A DNA stretch of 48,463 bases. Source: Synergistaceae bacterium (GTDB lineage Bacteria > Synergistota > Synergistia > Synergistales > Synergistaceae). This document shows positions 7,661 to 16,574 of this stretch, one piece after another. The notes beneath the pieces were generated by a model, which did not search any database, was not told the origin of the DNA, and saw only the letters and a program-made list of their open reading frames with translations. The translations under genes were made by a program, and so were the position numbers. The stretch covers positions 1-48,463 of the forward strand of contig JAISZL010000019.1 of the NCBI GenBank assembly GCA_031269245.1. The letters run 5' to 3'. How positions within the stretch are numbered: the first letter of the stretch is position 1; each line of letters starts with the position of its first letter.

Positions 7661-9905
7661 TGCCGATATCTTCCATCTCTATCGCCATTCTGTGGCTGTA
7701 GGCGTTTGTCAGCTCATATCCATCCTCAGTAAGGCTGTACTCCACCCAGTACGTCATGCTGCCGACCGCGCCATGTCCAAACCTGCGAGACGTCTGTGTG
7801 TCGATTATCACCCTTCCGCTCTTCTCGCAGGACTCTATAGTCGACAGAACATCCTCCTCCAGCATACGGTTTCTGTCGAGTTTTTCGCGGAGATCGCCGT
7901 TTATGACAAGCCGCCGCATGTTTTCCTCATCTCCTTGCTCCGTCCCCTGCCAGTATTCGCGGAGCAGAGCGCGCTTCAGGAACACCCTGTTTCTTCTCCG
8001 CTCCGACTGCGTCGGAGGGCGCCGCGTCCAATCGCCGAGACCAAACAGCACGTCCAATATGTGTTTGGCCGGCTTCCCCGATCCGGCGAAAATGTCCCTG
8101 CAGTTCGAGCAATATACCACGTAAGGTTTGTCCCCTTCGCTCACCCTGTTGTTTACGAGCCATTTCGAGTAATTAGGGGCAGTCGTCGATATCTGACCGC
8201 CCCATGAACAGCACTGCGCGCGCGCTCCCTCATATGGGAGAGGCTCCAGTTCGTGCCCGGATTCAACCAGAATTTTTCTCACGCTCAAGCGCGTGAGCGG
8301 CTTGTGGCGGGCAGAGCAGGGGTCGAACACCGAGACCGTCCCTCCCCCCTGGACGGCCGGGACGCCCCACAGGGCCATGACGTCATAGAGCAAAACCGTC
8401 TTTATGCCGGGCAGGTATCGGGCGAACATATCCATGCAGGTGGGGCAGGCCAGTATCGCCTCTGACGAACCCAGCCGGTCGAACGCCTCCCTTATGGCGC
8501 GCACGCTCTCGGAGTGTTTAGCTCCGTCCGCCGCCCATGCGGCGGGCGCGCCGCAGCACATGAGCGCTATCCCTGTGTCCGGCTTTTTGTCCAAGATGTA
8601 CCTGTAAGCCTCGGTCACATACTCGGGGTTTGACGCCCCAAGCTGACAGCCCGGGAAAAAGACGCTCCCAGCCCTCTCGCGGCGCGGCGGGGGCGCCGCG
8701 AGCGACGACCGCTCAGCATAGGCGGAGTCCATGTCCCTCAGCCAGAACTCGTGGAAGGCCCACGGCATCGCGCCCTTTTCGCTCAACGCCTCGTGCGAGG
8801 CGCGAAGCACCTCCCCTATGTCGATGCCCTTGGGGCAGATCGTCCCGCACAGGCCGCACTGGTTGCAGGTGGATATGAAACGAGTCACTATAGTACCGTT
8901 GCCGTCGAGCGTGCCGGGGTTTATCGTGGCCTCTATCTCCTCCTCCAGCCTCTTGGGAAATTTGCTGTAATAGGCCATGAGGCCGCAGTGGCGAACGCAC
9001 GCGTCACAGCGGCACCTGACGCACCTCGAAGCCTCGCGCGCGGCCTCCTCCTTCGAATACAGCTCGCCGTCCAACGGAGCCACCGGAGGAGAGTGCCTCA
9101 AAGCCTCGGGATCCAGTATCATCCTGGTGTGGGGGACCGCCGCCGCGCCCTTCATGACGCCTGTCTTTATGTACGACTCTATTACCGTGGCGGCGCGCAG
9201 ACCGCAGGCGATGCGCCGGACGGGGGACGCGCCGGCCGTCTCCTCGCCGATGAAGACTCCCGGCAGCCGCGTCGCCATTGGGAACGGACCCTCGCCGGAA
9301 AAACCGAAATCCGCCCCGCCGTTCCCGGTCGATATGTAGACAGCGTCATACGACGACGCAAAGGCCTCTATGTCAGTGACCTCCAAATCGGGGACGAACG
9401 AGTAACTCTCGTACATGAACTGAAGCTCCAGCTCGCGTAAGACGACACCGGGATCCATCGCGCGCGGCAATCCGCCGCCCAGTTTCGAGGACATATCGCA
9501 AATCGTCACGCGGTATTTTTTGTTAGCGAGCCTCAACGCGCAGGCAAGCCCGCCAGGACCGCCTCCGACGATCGCTATGCGCCCCTCCTTTGCCGGTAGG
9601 TTGTAGTTGTTTGGTTTCGTGTTGGAGGCATAGCGCACGGAGGCCGCCTCCAACATGCGGAGCGCCACCGCCCCGTCCAGATCCCTTCTGGGGCACGCTC
9701 CCTCGCAGGGCCGCTCGCACAGCTCCGAGACTATCGCGGGGAACCCCACGGCGTTCGCGTACATTCTGTACGCGGAGTTGAAGCTCCCCCTGGAGACCTT
9801 CTTCACGAACTCCCGGACGTCCAGGTGAAAGGGACATTCGGAGGTGCAGAACGCGTCCTCCTTCTCCAGGCAGTCCTCCCTTATCATGCGTCTGAAATCC
9901 AACAT
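7641..9905 (-). CDS. Pyridine-nucleotide-disulfide oxidoreductase / dicluster-binding protein with HdrB-like CCG domains
   Basis: A 754-residue multidomain redox protein. The N-terminus carries a Cys-rich dicluster-binding region as in GltD ('CTSECPFHLDVREFVKKV', 'CERPCEGACPR'). Next comes an FAD/NAD(P) Rossmann unit ('IAIVGGGPGGLACALRLA'), then ferredoxin-type motifs ('CVRCRCDACVRHCG', 'CNQCGLCGTICPKG'). The C-terminal half has two heterodisulfide-reductase-like CCG segments ('FFPGCQLG...CCGAP' and 'FDPCSARHK...CCSWGG', then 'CSNC'). The chosen ATG (9905) has GAGGAG seven bases upstream; a longer frame reaches 9965 but has no such site. Between the aldehyde oxidoreductase gene and the small redox gene, it probably carries electrons from aldehyde oxidation to NAD(P) and/or ferredoxin. 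Electron confurcation is possible but is inference. Confidence 0.85.
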   Translation of the reverse strand: MLDFRRMIREDCLEKEDAFCTSECPFHLDVREFVKKVSRGSFNSAYRMYANAVGFPAIVSELCERPCEGACPRRDLDGAVALRMLEAASVRYASNTKPNNYNLPAKEGRIAIVGGGPGGLACALRLANKKYRVTICDMSSKLGGGLPRAMDPGVVLRELELQFMYESYSFVPDLEVTDIEAFASSYDAVYISTGNGGADFGFSGEGPFPMATRLPGVFIGEETAGASPVRRIACGLRAATVIESYIKTGVMKGAAAVPHTRMILDPEALRHSPPVAPLDGELYSKEEAAREASRCVRCRCDACVRHCGLMAYYSKFPKRLEEEIEATINPGTLDGNGTIVTRFISTCNQCGLCGTICPKGIDIGEVLRASHEALSEKGAMPWAFHEFWLRDMDSAYAERSSLAAPPPRRERAGSVFFPGCQLGASNPEYVTEAYRYILDKKPDTGIALMCCGAPAAWAADGAKHSESVRAIREAFDRLGSSEAILACPTCMDMFARYLPGIKTVLLYDVMALWGVPAVQGGGTVSVFDPCSARHKPLTRLSVRKILVESGHELEPLPYEGARAQCCSWGGQISTTAPNYSKWLVNNRVSEGDKPYVVYCSNCRDIFAGSGKPAKHILDVLFGLGDWTRRPPTQSERRRNRVFLKRALLREYWQGTEQGDEENMRRLVINGDLREKLDRNRMLEEDVLSTIESCEKSGRVIIDTQTSRRFGHGAVGSMTYWVEYSLTEDGYELTNAYSHRMAIEMEDIGNGRKDA

Positions 9906-10004
9906 CAGTGCGCTCCTCATACATGACACCGCTCCAGGGAACGTCATCCCCGGAGCGTGTGTCATGCCAATTTCAAATCATGCGCTTATTTATTAAAATA
10001 GCGT

Positions 10005-12929
10005 TTAGAAGAATTTATCCGTCGAGTCGCCGCCGAGGGAGACGAAGTAATCCTCCGACGTATCCGTCTTCACCAGATTGGCCTTTATGTTCTCCAGCTC
10101 TTCGTAGAGCTCGGATCCAAGGAAATATTTGGCCGGTTTGTAGGGCTTGCCCCCGGCGGCTATCGCGTCGAGCCCCGCCTTCACCTTCGCCGGAGAGGCC
10201 GGCATCTCGTACACGCGCACGCCGCAAGCGTTGTATATCGCGTTCAGCACAGCCACGTGGCCGGAGGACTGGAACGCCTCGGAAGCTCCTGACGAGCCGA
10301 ACGGTCCGACCTCGTCCGGGCGCTCGTAGTGTATCACCGTTATGTCGTCCGGCGTGTCGGTCGCGTAGGGCACCCCGCACGAAGCGATGTTGGTGTGTTT
10401 TTTCACGTCCTGGTAATCCTCGCTGAGCGCGAACCCGATGCTGTGGGAGATCCCTCCGTAAGCCTGCCCGTTGACGGCGTCTATGTTGCCCACCCTGCCA
10501 ACGTCGTCCACGCACGTGAAGCGGATGACGCGCGTCTTGCCGGTAGCGCTGTCGACCTCGACTTCAGCCAAGTTGAGGCAATACGTGTAAGCCGGAGTCG
10601 GGTCCCCTATCCCGGTGTTTGGGTCGAGGCGGCACAAGCCCGGGACGGACGTGTTGGAGTACTTCCCATAGTACTTGGTCTCTATCCCCTCCGCTTTCAT
10701 CTCGTCGAACGTCCTGTAGGTTCCGTCCGGTTTTCTCATGGCGGTGAGCAGCTGCTCAGCGGCCAGTATGGTGGCCTGACCGCTCATGAAGTGCGTGCGG
10801 CTCGCGCCGGACATCCCGCTGTCGGGGCACAGCTTCGTGTCGTTCTGGACCAGCCTTATTCTGTCGGGAGTAACGCCCAGGGGCTTCAGCGCCTCGAGAG
10901 TGAGCATGAGGGAGCCGATGTCGCCGCCCTGCCCGAGTTCCTGATACGTGTCGTATTTTGTGAAAGTCCCGTCCGGGTTGAGCTCGATAGCGGCCCCGGC
11001 CTGATCAGTGCCCCCCTCGGTCACGTTGAAACCGCCCCAGGAGAGCCCCACTCCCCTTCGCAAGCCCTGGGTGTCCGCCGCGCGGGCTTCAGCCACCGCC
11101 CTGTCGTAGATGGGCTTCATGATCTTCATCATCTCTTCCATAGGATACTGGCGGAAGGGGTAGCTGTTGATATTCGTCTCTCCCTCGCGCGCGATGTTCC
11201 TCCAGCGAAACTCGAACGGGTCGATCCCAGCCTCCTCGGCCAGCATGTCCATCAGCGCCTCGCTCATGGTGTATGCCTGAGGCGAACCGTAGCTCCGATA
11301 AGCCGTGCCGAAGTTGTGGTTAGTGTTGGCGACCCTGCAGAGCCCCGCCACATGAGGCACGTTGTAGGGGAAGAACGAGAACCTGGCCTGTTTCGTCATG
11401 CAGTCGTCCCCGCCCCAGGAGTACGCGCCGTGGTCAAGCCCTGTCTCGAATTCCGCGGCGGTGATGCGGCCGTTTTCGTCGCAGCCCACGCGCCCGTTGG
11501 AGTGGCAGGGACAGCGCTTGCCCGAGAAATGATGGTGCTCCTCGTAGCTCATGGAGAGGGACACTGGAGCCTTCATGACCATTGCGGCGGCCCCGGCGAG
11601 ACAGAGGTCCCCCGCGTTCGTCGACCATCCGAAGCTCGCCCCAGTTGGGTTCATCAGGACCCTTATCTTATCCTTCGGCTGCCCTATGGAGTTCCCTATG
11701 CGGCTGATGGAGGAATACACGCCCTGGGATTTGCACTGGAACGTCAGAAACCCGTCCTCGTCGAAATATGCCTGTACGCAGTCGCCCTCGATCGAAAGGT
11801 GCGGCTCGCGGGACGAATAGAAGCTGCCCTCGGCAACGTGATGCGAGTTGTCTATGACTTCCGCCACCTTCGACGGATCCTCCAAACCGACGCCCTTCAG
11901 CACCGGCTGCAGACAGAAGATGTTCGGAGTGTCATCGTGTATCCTCATGGCGTCCGGCATGGCCGCCTCTAGGAAGCTGAGATACTCCGGGAGCTTCTCT
12001 ATCTCCACCTTGACCTTCGCCGCGGCGGCGCGGGCCTGAGCCTTCGTCGCGGCGACCACAAGGCCCACAACGTCCCCGTAGCGGAATACCCTGTCCTCGC
12101 ACAACACTTTGCGGCTGGGCAGGGTGACGGTGCTGCGCTCGTGGAAGTTCGCCTCGGCCATAATATTCGAGCCGCCGGCCGCCTTCAAGTCGCCTGCTAA
12201 GATCACCTTCGCCACGCCCGGCATTCCCTCAGCCTCTGAAATATCGATCCGAAGTATCTTGGCGTGATGGGCGAGCCTTGGCTGCACCACCACCGCGTGC
12301 CACGCGCCGCGCGGCATCTTCAGCTCCTGGTCGTCGCCGTAGTCGGCCACGCCGGTGACCTTCGCCAAGGCCGTGGGGCGCACGACGGGTTTTCCGTAGA
12401 ACTCTCCGTCATCGGGGTTTTTAAACGATATGTCCTCCACGGTGGCCTCGCCTCTCATGACCTTGGCGGCAGCCATGACGGCGTCCGTTATCTGTTTGTA
12501 CCCCGTGCAGCGGCACACGTTTTTGTGCTTGCGGAACCACTCCCTCGCCTCCTGGCGGGTTGGGGCGGCGTTCTTCATGAGCAAGGCGTATGTCGAGACG
12601 ACGAAACCCGGCGTACAGAAACCGCACTGGATCGCTCCGTTGTTCATGAACGCCGTCTGTATGGGGTGCGGATTGTTCGGAGTCCCTATCCCCTCCACCG
12701 TGATGATGGAGCTGTACTCCTCGACGCGCGATATCTTCCGGTTGCACGATCGGATGAGTTCCCCGTTCATTATGACCGAACAGGACCCGCACACGCCAAT
12801 CCCGCATCCGATCTTCACGCTGGTGCAGCCTATCCTGCGAAGCACGTCGGCCAACGAGTCCGTTTCCGGGTCGCATATGAACATCCTGTTAGCTCCGTTG
12901 ATGTTCAACCACATCTTCCTGTACGCCAT
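10005..12929 (-). CDS. Molybdopterin-dependent aldehyde oxidoreductase (Mop/xanthine oxidase family)
   Basis: A single-chain enzyme of 974 residues in the size range of Desulfovibrio Mop. The N-terminal ferredoxin domain binds one [2Fe-2S] ('CGIGVCGSC', then C in 'IRSCN') and the helical domain a second ('CGFCTPGF', 'CRCTGY'). The rest is the molybdopterin-binding portion, with 'GATFGWS'-like 'GASFGWS', 'GQGGDIG' and, near the C-terminus, 'GSSGASEAF' whose Glu is in the position of the catalytic base. It should oxidise aldehydes to carboxylic acids. The start is the ATG at 12929, seven bases after GGAGGTG; the frame is open to 13049, but those extra 40 codons have no support. The 172-bp leader has no promoter I trust. 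The XdhC needed to sulfurate the cofactor is encoded at 34685. Confidence 0.93.
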   Translation of the reverse strand: MAYRKMWLNINGANRMFICDPETDSLADVLRRIGCTSVKIGCGIGVCGSCSVIMNGELIRSCNRKISRVEEYSSIITVEGIGTPNNPHPIQTAFMNNGAIQCGFCTPGFVVSTYALLMKNAAPTRQEAREWFRKHKNVCRCTGYKQITDAVMAAAKVMRGEATVEDISFKNPDDGEFYGKPVVRPTALAKVTGVADYGDDQELKMPRGAWHAVVVQPRLAHHAKILRIDISEAEGMPGVAKVILAGDLKAAGGSNIMAEANFHERSTVTLPSRKVLCEDRVFRYGDVVGLVVAATKAQARAAAAKVKVEIEKLPEYLSFLEAAMPDAMRIHDDTPNIFCLQPVLKGVGLEDPSKVAEVIDNSHHVAEGSFYSSREPHLSIEGDCVQAYFDEDGFLTFQCKSQGVYSSISRIGNSIGQPKDKIRVLMNPTGASFGWSTNAGDLCLAGAAAMVMKAPVSLSMSYEEHHHFSGKRCPCHSNGRVGCDENGRITAAEFETGLDHGAYSWGGDDCMTKQARFSFFPYNVPHVAGLCRVANTNHNFGTAYRSYGSPQAYTMSEALMDMLAEEAGIDPFEFRWRNIAREGETNINSYPFRQYPMEEMMKIMKPIYDRAVAEARAADTQGLRRGVGLSWGGFNVTEGGTDQAGAAIELNPDGTFTKYDTYQELGQGGDIGSLMLTLEALKPLGVTPDRIRLVQNDTKLCPDSGMSGASRTHFMSGQATILAAEQLLTAMRKPDGTYRTFDEMKAEGIETKYYGKYSNTSVPGLCRLDPNTGIGDPTPAYTYCLNLAEVEVDSATGKTRVIRFTCVDDVGRVGNIDAVNGQAYGGISHSIGFALSEDYQDVKKHTNIASCGVPYATDTPDDITVIHYERPDEVGPFGSSGASEAFQSSGHVAVLNAIYNACGVRVYEMPASPAKVKAGLDAIAAGGKPYKPAKYFLGSELYEELENIKANLVKTDTSEDYFVSLGGDSTDKFF

Positions 12930-13101
12930 CCAAACACCTCCACGAAAAATTCTTGAATTGAACGGCAATATCATATCACGCCATCGCAAACAATACCTCC
13001 GAATCTCCGGTGTGCCTGGCAAAAATCGGCACGTGACACTCTGTTTCACTTACACGCCAAATAGCCCCCTCACCCGGCTCGCGGGGTGAAGCCCACGCCT
13101 C

Positions 13102-14274
13102 CTACGCCACTGACGGTTCGACCAAAAACCTGCCCTCGGCATACCGCCTCCAATGAAATTCGTCTATCGGGAGCGACGTATGCCCGTTCACTATCTTCTC
13201 CGCCACCATCTCGCCGGCGACGGGGCCGAACATGAAACCGCGCGCTCCTGAGACGTTCACCCAGAACCCCTTCAGCTCGTCAGATTCACCGATCACCGGC
13301 TGCAGGTCAGGCGTTATGTCGTACATGCCAGACCACTGCCGCACGATCCTCACGCCCCTCGCCCTCGGTATCAGTTTGTTAACGTGCCCCGCCATATGCT
13401 CCATGAAGTTCCACGACGCGCCCATCTGGTAGTCGTCGAACGGACCGGCCTCCCTTCTGTACCGCGAGGGCCCGCAGCCGGCGAGTATAGAGCCGTGCGG
13501 CCGCTGGAACATGTAATAGTCGGGCTCGAAACTCATGAGCATCGTCGGGCACACGCCCCAGTCCACCGGCTCAGTGACCATCAATTCGTGCCGTTCACCC
13601 TTGACCGGGATGTTCAGGCCCGCAAGGGCCCCCACCCGCCCGGCCCAGGGGCCGGCCGCGTTCACCACCGTGTCCGTGTCTATCGGCCCTCTGTCAGTCA
13701 CGACGCCGCGCACGCTGTCGCAGTCAACCTTGAATCCCACGACCCCGGTGAATTTTTCGATCCTCACTCCGATGCCGCGGGCCGCTTCGCAATAGGCGAA
13801 GTTAGTTATCATGGGGTCAGCGTGACCGTCGCGCTTGTAATAGGAGAAACCGACGGCGTCGCTCACCTCGATGCCGGGGCAAATTTCGAGCGCCTCCGAG
13901 TGGTTCAAAAGTTTCGAGGTCACTCCCATCGAATTTTGAAGCTCCACGTTCTTCTTGAACTGCTCGAATTGCCGCTCGGTGTAGGCGACGAGCAAATATC
14001 CGTTTTGGTAAAGCTGTATGTCCATGTCGACGCCGAGGTGCTCCGCGAGGTGCTCGAATCTGTCGATGCATGCCTTGCCGAGCGTTATGTTGAGCGCTCC
14101 GCCCCACTGCGCGCGGAAGGAAGCGGCGCACCTGCCCGTCGATCCTGAGGCCGGGGTGTTTTTTTCCACCAACGCAACGTCCTTCAGCCCGATTTTTTTC
14201 AGATAGTAGGCAGTGGCCATGCCCATCATGCCGCCCCCCACGACCACGGCGTCCGCTGTTTTTTTCCAGCTCAT
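13102..14274 (-). CDS. FAD-dependent amino-acid dehydrogenase, beta (catalytic) subunit, first operon
   Basis: A 390-residue DadA/sarcosine-oxidase-fold flavoprotein: 'DAVVVGGGMMGMATAYYLKK' binds the FAD ADP moiety, and 'VEKNTPASGSTGRCAASFRAQW' and a C-terminal 'VSGARGFMFGPVAGEMVAEKI' are also typical. It resembles the substrate-oxidising subunit of HcnABC, octopine/nopaline oxidase and dye-linked L-proline dehydrogenase. The substrate is probably a secondary amine or imino/amino acid (proline, hydroxyproline, sarcosine or an opine); the sequence alone does not choose. Its ATG overlaps the stop of the upstream BFD gene (ATGA). It is last in a six-gene operon headed by a Na+/solute symporter, and a paralogue lies at 25384-26532. 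Confidence 0.88.
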   Translation of the reverse strand: MSWKKTADAVVVGGGMMGMATAYYLKKIGLKDVALVEKNTPASGSTGRCAASFRAQWGGALNITLGKACIDRFEHLAEHLGVDMDIQLYQNGYLLVAYTERQFEQFKKNVELQNSMGVTSKLLNHSEALEICPGIEVSDAVGFSYYKRDGHADPMITNFAYCEAARGIGVRIEKFTGVVGFKVDCDSVRGVVTDRGPIDTDTVVNAAGPWAGRVGALAGLNIPVKGERHELMVTEPVDWGVCPTMLMSFEPDYYMFQRPHGSILAGCGPSRYRREAGPFDDYQMGASWNFMEHMAGHVNKLIPRARGVRIVRQWSGMYDITPDLQPVIGESDELKGFWVNVSGARGFMFGPVAGEMVAEKIVNGHTSLPIDEFHWRRYAEGRFLVEPSVA

Positions 14275-14594
14275 CTGCCATCGCCTCCGGTATAATCCCT
14301 CGCCACAAGGGATATCTTGACGGGTTTCGCCGGCGGCCTTATCCTCCCCGGAGGGATTTCGGACACTGGGACGCCCGTCATCGAACTGATCTCTCTCAGT
14401 ATTATTTCACGGCATCCCCTGCCTTGGCATGGCCCCATGCCGACCCGAAGCAGACGCTTCAGTTCGTCAGGGGTGTCGTATCCTCCGGCGATCCACTTGC
14501 GAACCTCGCTCATCGCCACTTCCTCGCACCTGCACACGATGGAGTCATCCTCATTCAAACCGCGGAGGTCATTTTCAGTCTCGCCGTTGGCCAT
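14271..14594 (-). CDS. BFD-like [2Fe-2S] subunit, first operon
   Basis: A 107-residue protein of the bacterioferritin-associated-ferredoxin fold. Ligands appear as 'VCRCEEV' and 'GMGPCQGRGC', giving C-x-C and C-x4-C pairs. In HcnB-type proteins this domain is fused to the C-terminus of the NAD/FAD subunit; here it is free-standing. It begins directly after the ferredoxin stop and overlaps the beta-subunit start by four bases. It should relay electrons between the flavin subunits. Confidence 0.88.
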   Translation of the reverse strand: MANGETENDLRGLNEDDSIVCRCEEVAMSEVRKWIAGGYDTPDELKRLLRVGMGPCQGRGCREIILREISSMTGVPVSEIPPGRIRPPAKPVKISLVARDYTGGDGR

Positions 14595-15113
14595 TCAATT
14601 CACCGTCCTGATCGCTCTGACATCCGAAACGATGTCTTTTTTCACCGAAACCGACACTACCCTCGTGTGGTCCTTCAGCGGCTCGCTAACCCCCACGACG
14701 CTGCCTCGGCCCGCCACGCCGCCGGTCCTGTCCACGCAGTCGACCTCGTCACCCGCCGAGGGGACGGGTAGCATCTCATAAGGCAGCTTCACGAGGGCCA
14801 AGTCCTCGCCGTACGTCAGGTCCACTACGAAACAGGCGAGCCCCGGACACGCGGCCACGCAGAGGGCGCAGCCCGTGCATTTCTCGTAATCCACCCGGGG
14901 GACGTCGTTGATGTCGGCGAACGGCCTGACGGCCCCGGCGGGACAACTGGTGGCGCACGGGTTACAGGGTATGCGCTGCGGGCACTCTATGAGCGCGAAC
15001 CCGTTCTTCTTTTTCTTCCAAAGACACTCGGGCGGCAGGACCGCTCCGGGGCATTCCCCGTTCAGGACTCCGCTCTCAAAAGACCTGTCTACCGGCAAAT
15101 TACTGGAAGCCAT
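14595..15113 (-). CDS. Two-cluster ferredoxin-type subunit with a C-terminal extra domain, first operon
   Basis: A 172-residue subunit. Two Cys groups, 'CPQRIPCNPCATSCP' and 'CTGCALCVAACPGLAC', can bind two [4Fe-4S] clusters. After these comes about 75 residues with no Fe-S motif ('YEMLPVPSAGDEVDCVDR...'), beta-rich and shared by the paralogue at 26827. A good GGAGG site stands 11 nt before the ATG. The start overlaps the end of the alpha-subunit gene by 14 bp. A similar small ferredoxin subunit is known in archaeal four-subunit proline dehydrogenase complexes. Confidence 0.85.
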   Translation of the reverse strand: MASSNLPVDRSFESGVLNGECPGAVLPPECLWKKKKNGFALIECPQRIPCNPCATSCPAGAVRPFADINDVPRVDYEKCTGCALCVAACPGLACFVVDLTYGEDLALVKLPYEMLPVPSAGDEVDCVDRTGGVAGRGSVVGVSEPLKDHTRVVSVSVKKDIVSDVRAIRTVN

Positions 15114-16212
15114 CTGATGTCATCCCTCCTAGAAACCCGTTGGCGGACACGCGCGCGAGGCCCGCCCTTATCCTGGACGCGGTCTCGCCGCTCCGCAGGG
15201 CCTTGAGTCTCTCTTCATACACGCCGAATCGGCTCTCGTCGATTTCGTACCCGAGGGACGCGGCGGCGTCAAGTCCCGCGATCCTTCCCTCCACCATAGC
15301 GGAGCTCGCCTCCTCTATGCCGGCGGCGTCTCCCGCCACCCACACGTCGTCGTTCGTCGTCCTCTGGCGCGCGTTTCTGATCGGCACATACCCGCACAGC
15401 TCAGGGACGTATTTCATCTCGCACCCGGCCTGCCACAATATTTCCGCGGTGGGGGAGAGGCCGACCGCCAGGCATATTATGTCGCAGTCGATTTTAAACG
15501 TCTCGCCGTTCGCGAGGGACCGCACAATCGCCCCTTCGACGACGACGTCGCCCAAGGCGGCTTTTATCGTGTGGCGCAGGAGGATCGGAACCCCCAGCCT
15601 GCGGATCTTGGCCGCGTGGACCCAGTACCCCCCGATGTTGGGCATGGCCTCGAGGATAGCGGCCACTTGAACTCCGGCCTGCATGAGCTGATAGCTCACA
15701 ATGAGCCCTATATTCCCCGCGCCGACCATCAGGACCCTGTCACCGGGGCTCACGCCGTAGACGTTCATCAGCGTCTGCACCGCCCCCGCCCCATAAACCC
15801 CCGGGAGGTCGTTGTTGGGGAAGGCTATCAGGCGTTCCTGGGCGCCGGTCGCCATGACGATTCGCGCGGGTTTTACCTTGAAATACTCGTCCTCGCCAAC
15901 CATCACCGTCACGACGCCGTCCTCCGGGTAATACCCCATGACGTTCGCGTTCGTGACCGTCTCGATCTTATCCTTGCAGGATGCCATCTCGTCCAATATT
16001 TTTCCGGCTATTTTGAATCCTCTGGTTCCCGCAAATTCGTCCTTACTGCCAAAAAATTTGTGCGTCTGCTTTACAAGCTGGCCTCCGAGGTGCAGGTCGC
16101 TTTCGAGGACCAGGACCCGCGCGCCCGCCACAGCGGCCTCCGCCGCGGCGCAAAGCCCCGCCGCCCCGCCGCCCACGACCAGTATCTCCGCTTCCCTTAC
16201 GGCCGGATTCAT
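15100..16212 (-). CDS. NAD/FAD-dependent oxidoreductase, alpha subunit, first operon
   Basis: A 370-residue two-Rossmann flavoprotein like the N-terminal part of HcnB: FAD motif 'ILVVGGGAAGLCAA', second nucleotide site 'VLMVGAGNIGLIVSYQLMQ', and 'VWVAGDAAGIEEASSAMVEG' near the C-terminus. 'PGVYGAGAVQTLMN' is typical of this family. It lacks the fused BFD domain, which is the separate gene at 14271. It probably passes electrons from the beta subunit to NAD or a quinone/ferredoxin pool. Its ATG overlaps the stop of the upstream [2Fe-2S] gene (ATGA). Confidence 0.88.
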   Translation of the reverse strand: MNPAVREAEILVVGGGAAGLCAAAEAAVAGARVLVLESDLHLGGQLVKQTHKFFGSKDEFAGTRGFKIAGKILDEMASCKDKIETVTNANVMGYYPEDGVVTVMVGEDEYFKVKPARIVMATGAQERLIAFPNNDLPGVYGAGAVQTLMNVYGVSPGDRVLMVGAGNIGLIVSYQLMQAGVQVAAILEAMPNIGGYWVHAAKIRRLGVPILLRHTIKAALGDVVVEGAIVRSLANGETFKIDCDIICLAVGLSPTAEILWQAGCEMKYVPELCGYVPIRNARQRTTNDDVWVAGDAAGIEEASSAMVEGRIAGLDAAASLGYEIDESRFGVYEERLKALRSGETASRIRAGLARVSANGFLGGMTSDGFQ

Positions 16213-16541
16213 CGCCTCGCCTCCCCCTCCGCAATGGACACGGAACCCCTACCGCGCTGCGTGAGCACTGCCATTCCCCGCCGCAACGGAGTGACGCACG
16301 TCCTTACGTTCGGGACTCCGTCCACCACCATGAAGCAGGAGCTGCACTTCCCTATCGCGCAAAAGAACCCCCTGGGGCGCTTCATCTCCGGCGTCTCCCT
16401 ATAAATTTTCACTCCGTTTGAATGGAGCGCCGCGGCGATGGGCTCTCCTTCGAAGCCCTCCATAGCCTTTCCGTCGAAAGTGAATTCAACTTTGCCGTCA
16501 TGCTTGAAATCCAGTATCGGGTGCCGTTCGATCAAGGGCAT
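16209..16541 (-). CDS. HcnA-like (2Fe-2S)-binding subunit, first operon
   Basis: A 110-residue plant-type ferredoxin-fold protein as in HcnA/SoxA N-termini: 'VEFTFDGKAMEGFEGEPIAAAL' followed by 'CAIGKCSSCFMVVDGVPNVRTC', which supplies four Cys for [2Fe-2S]. It opens the five-subunit dehydrogenase set, 33 bp after the symporter stop, and overlaps the alpha-subunit start by four bases. The paralogue at 28448-28786 is close in length and motif spacing. Confidence 0.9.
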   Translation of the reverse strand: MPLIERHPILDFKHDGKVEFTFDGKAMEGFEGEPIAAALHSNGVKIYRETPEMKRPRGFFCAIGKCSSCFMVVDGVPNVRTCVTPLRRGMAVLTQRGRGSVSIAEGEARR

Positions 16542-16574
16542 ATCACTTATTCACTCCCTCACAAACTTTTTGTG

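Noticed and set aside
10329-11972. A 547-codon open frame on the plus strand
   Set aside because: It lies wholly antisense to the aldehyde oxidoreductase, whose protein has clear Fe-S and molybdopterin motifs. The antisense product is Arg/His/Val-rich without any recognisable domain; long antisense frames are common in GC-rich genes.
7451-12929. Selenocysteine codon in the molybdenum hydroxylase module
   Set aside because: All three frames are open from start to stop with ordinary codons at the Cys sites, so there is no sign of an in-frame TGA being read through.
12930-13049. 40-codon N-terminal extension of the aldehyde oxidoreductase
   Set aside because: The ATG at 12929 has an ideal GGAGGTG site, and family members begin close to the ferredoxin domain.
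12930-13101. Molybdenum-cofactor riboswitch ahead of the aldehyde oxidoreductase
   Set aside because: I looked for the expected conserved stem arrangement in the 172-bp leader and could not make it out by eye. A covariance-model search would decide.
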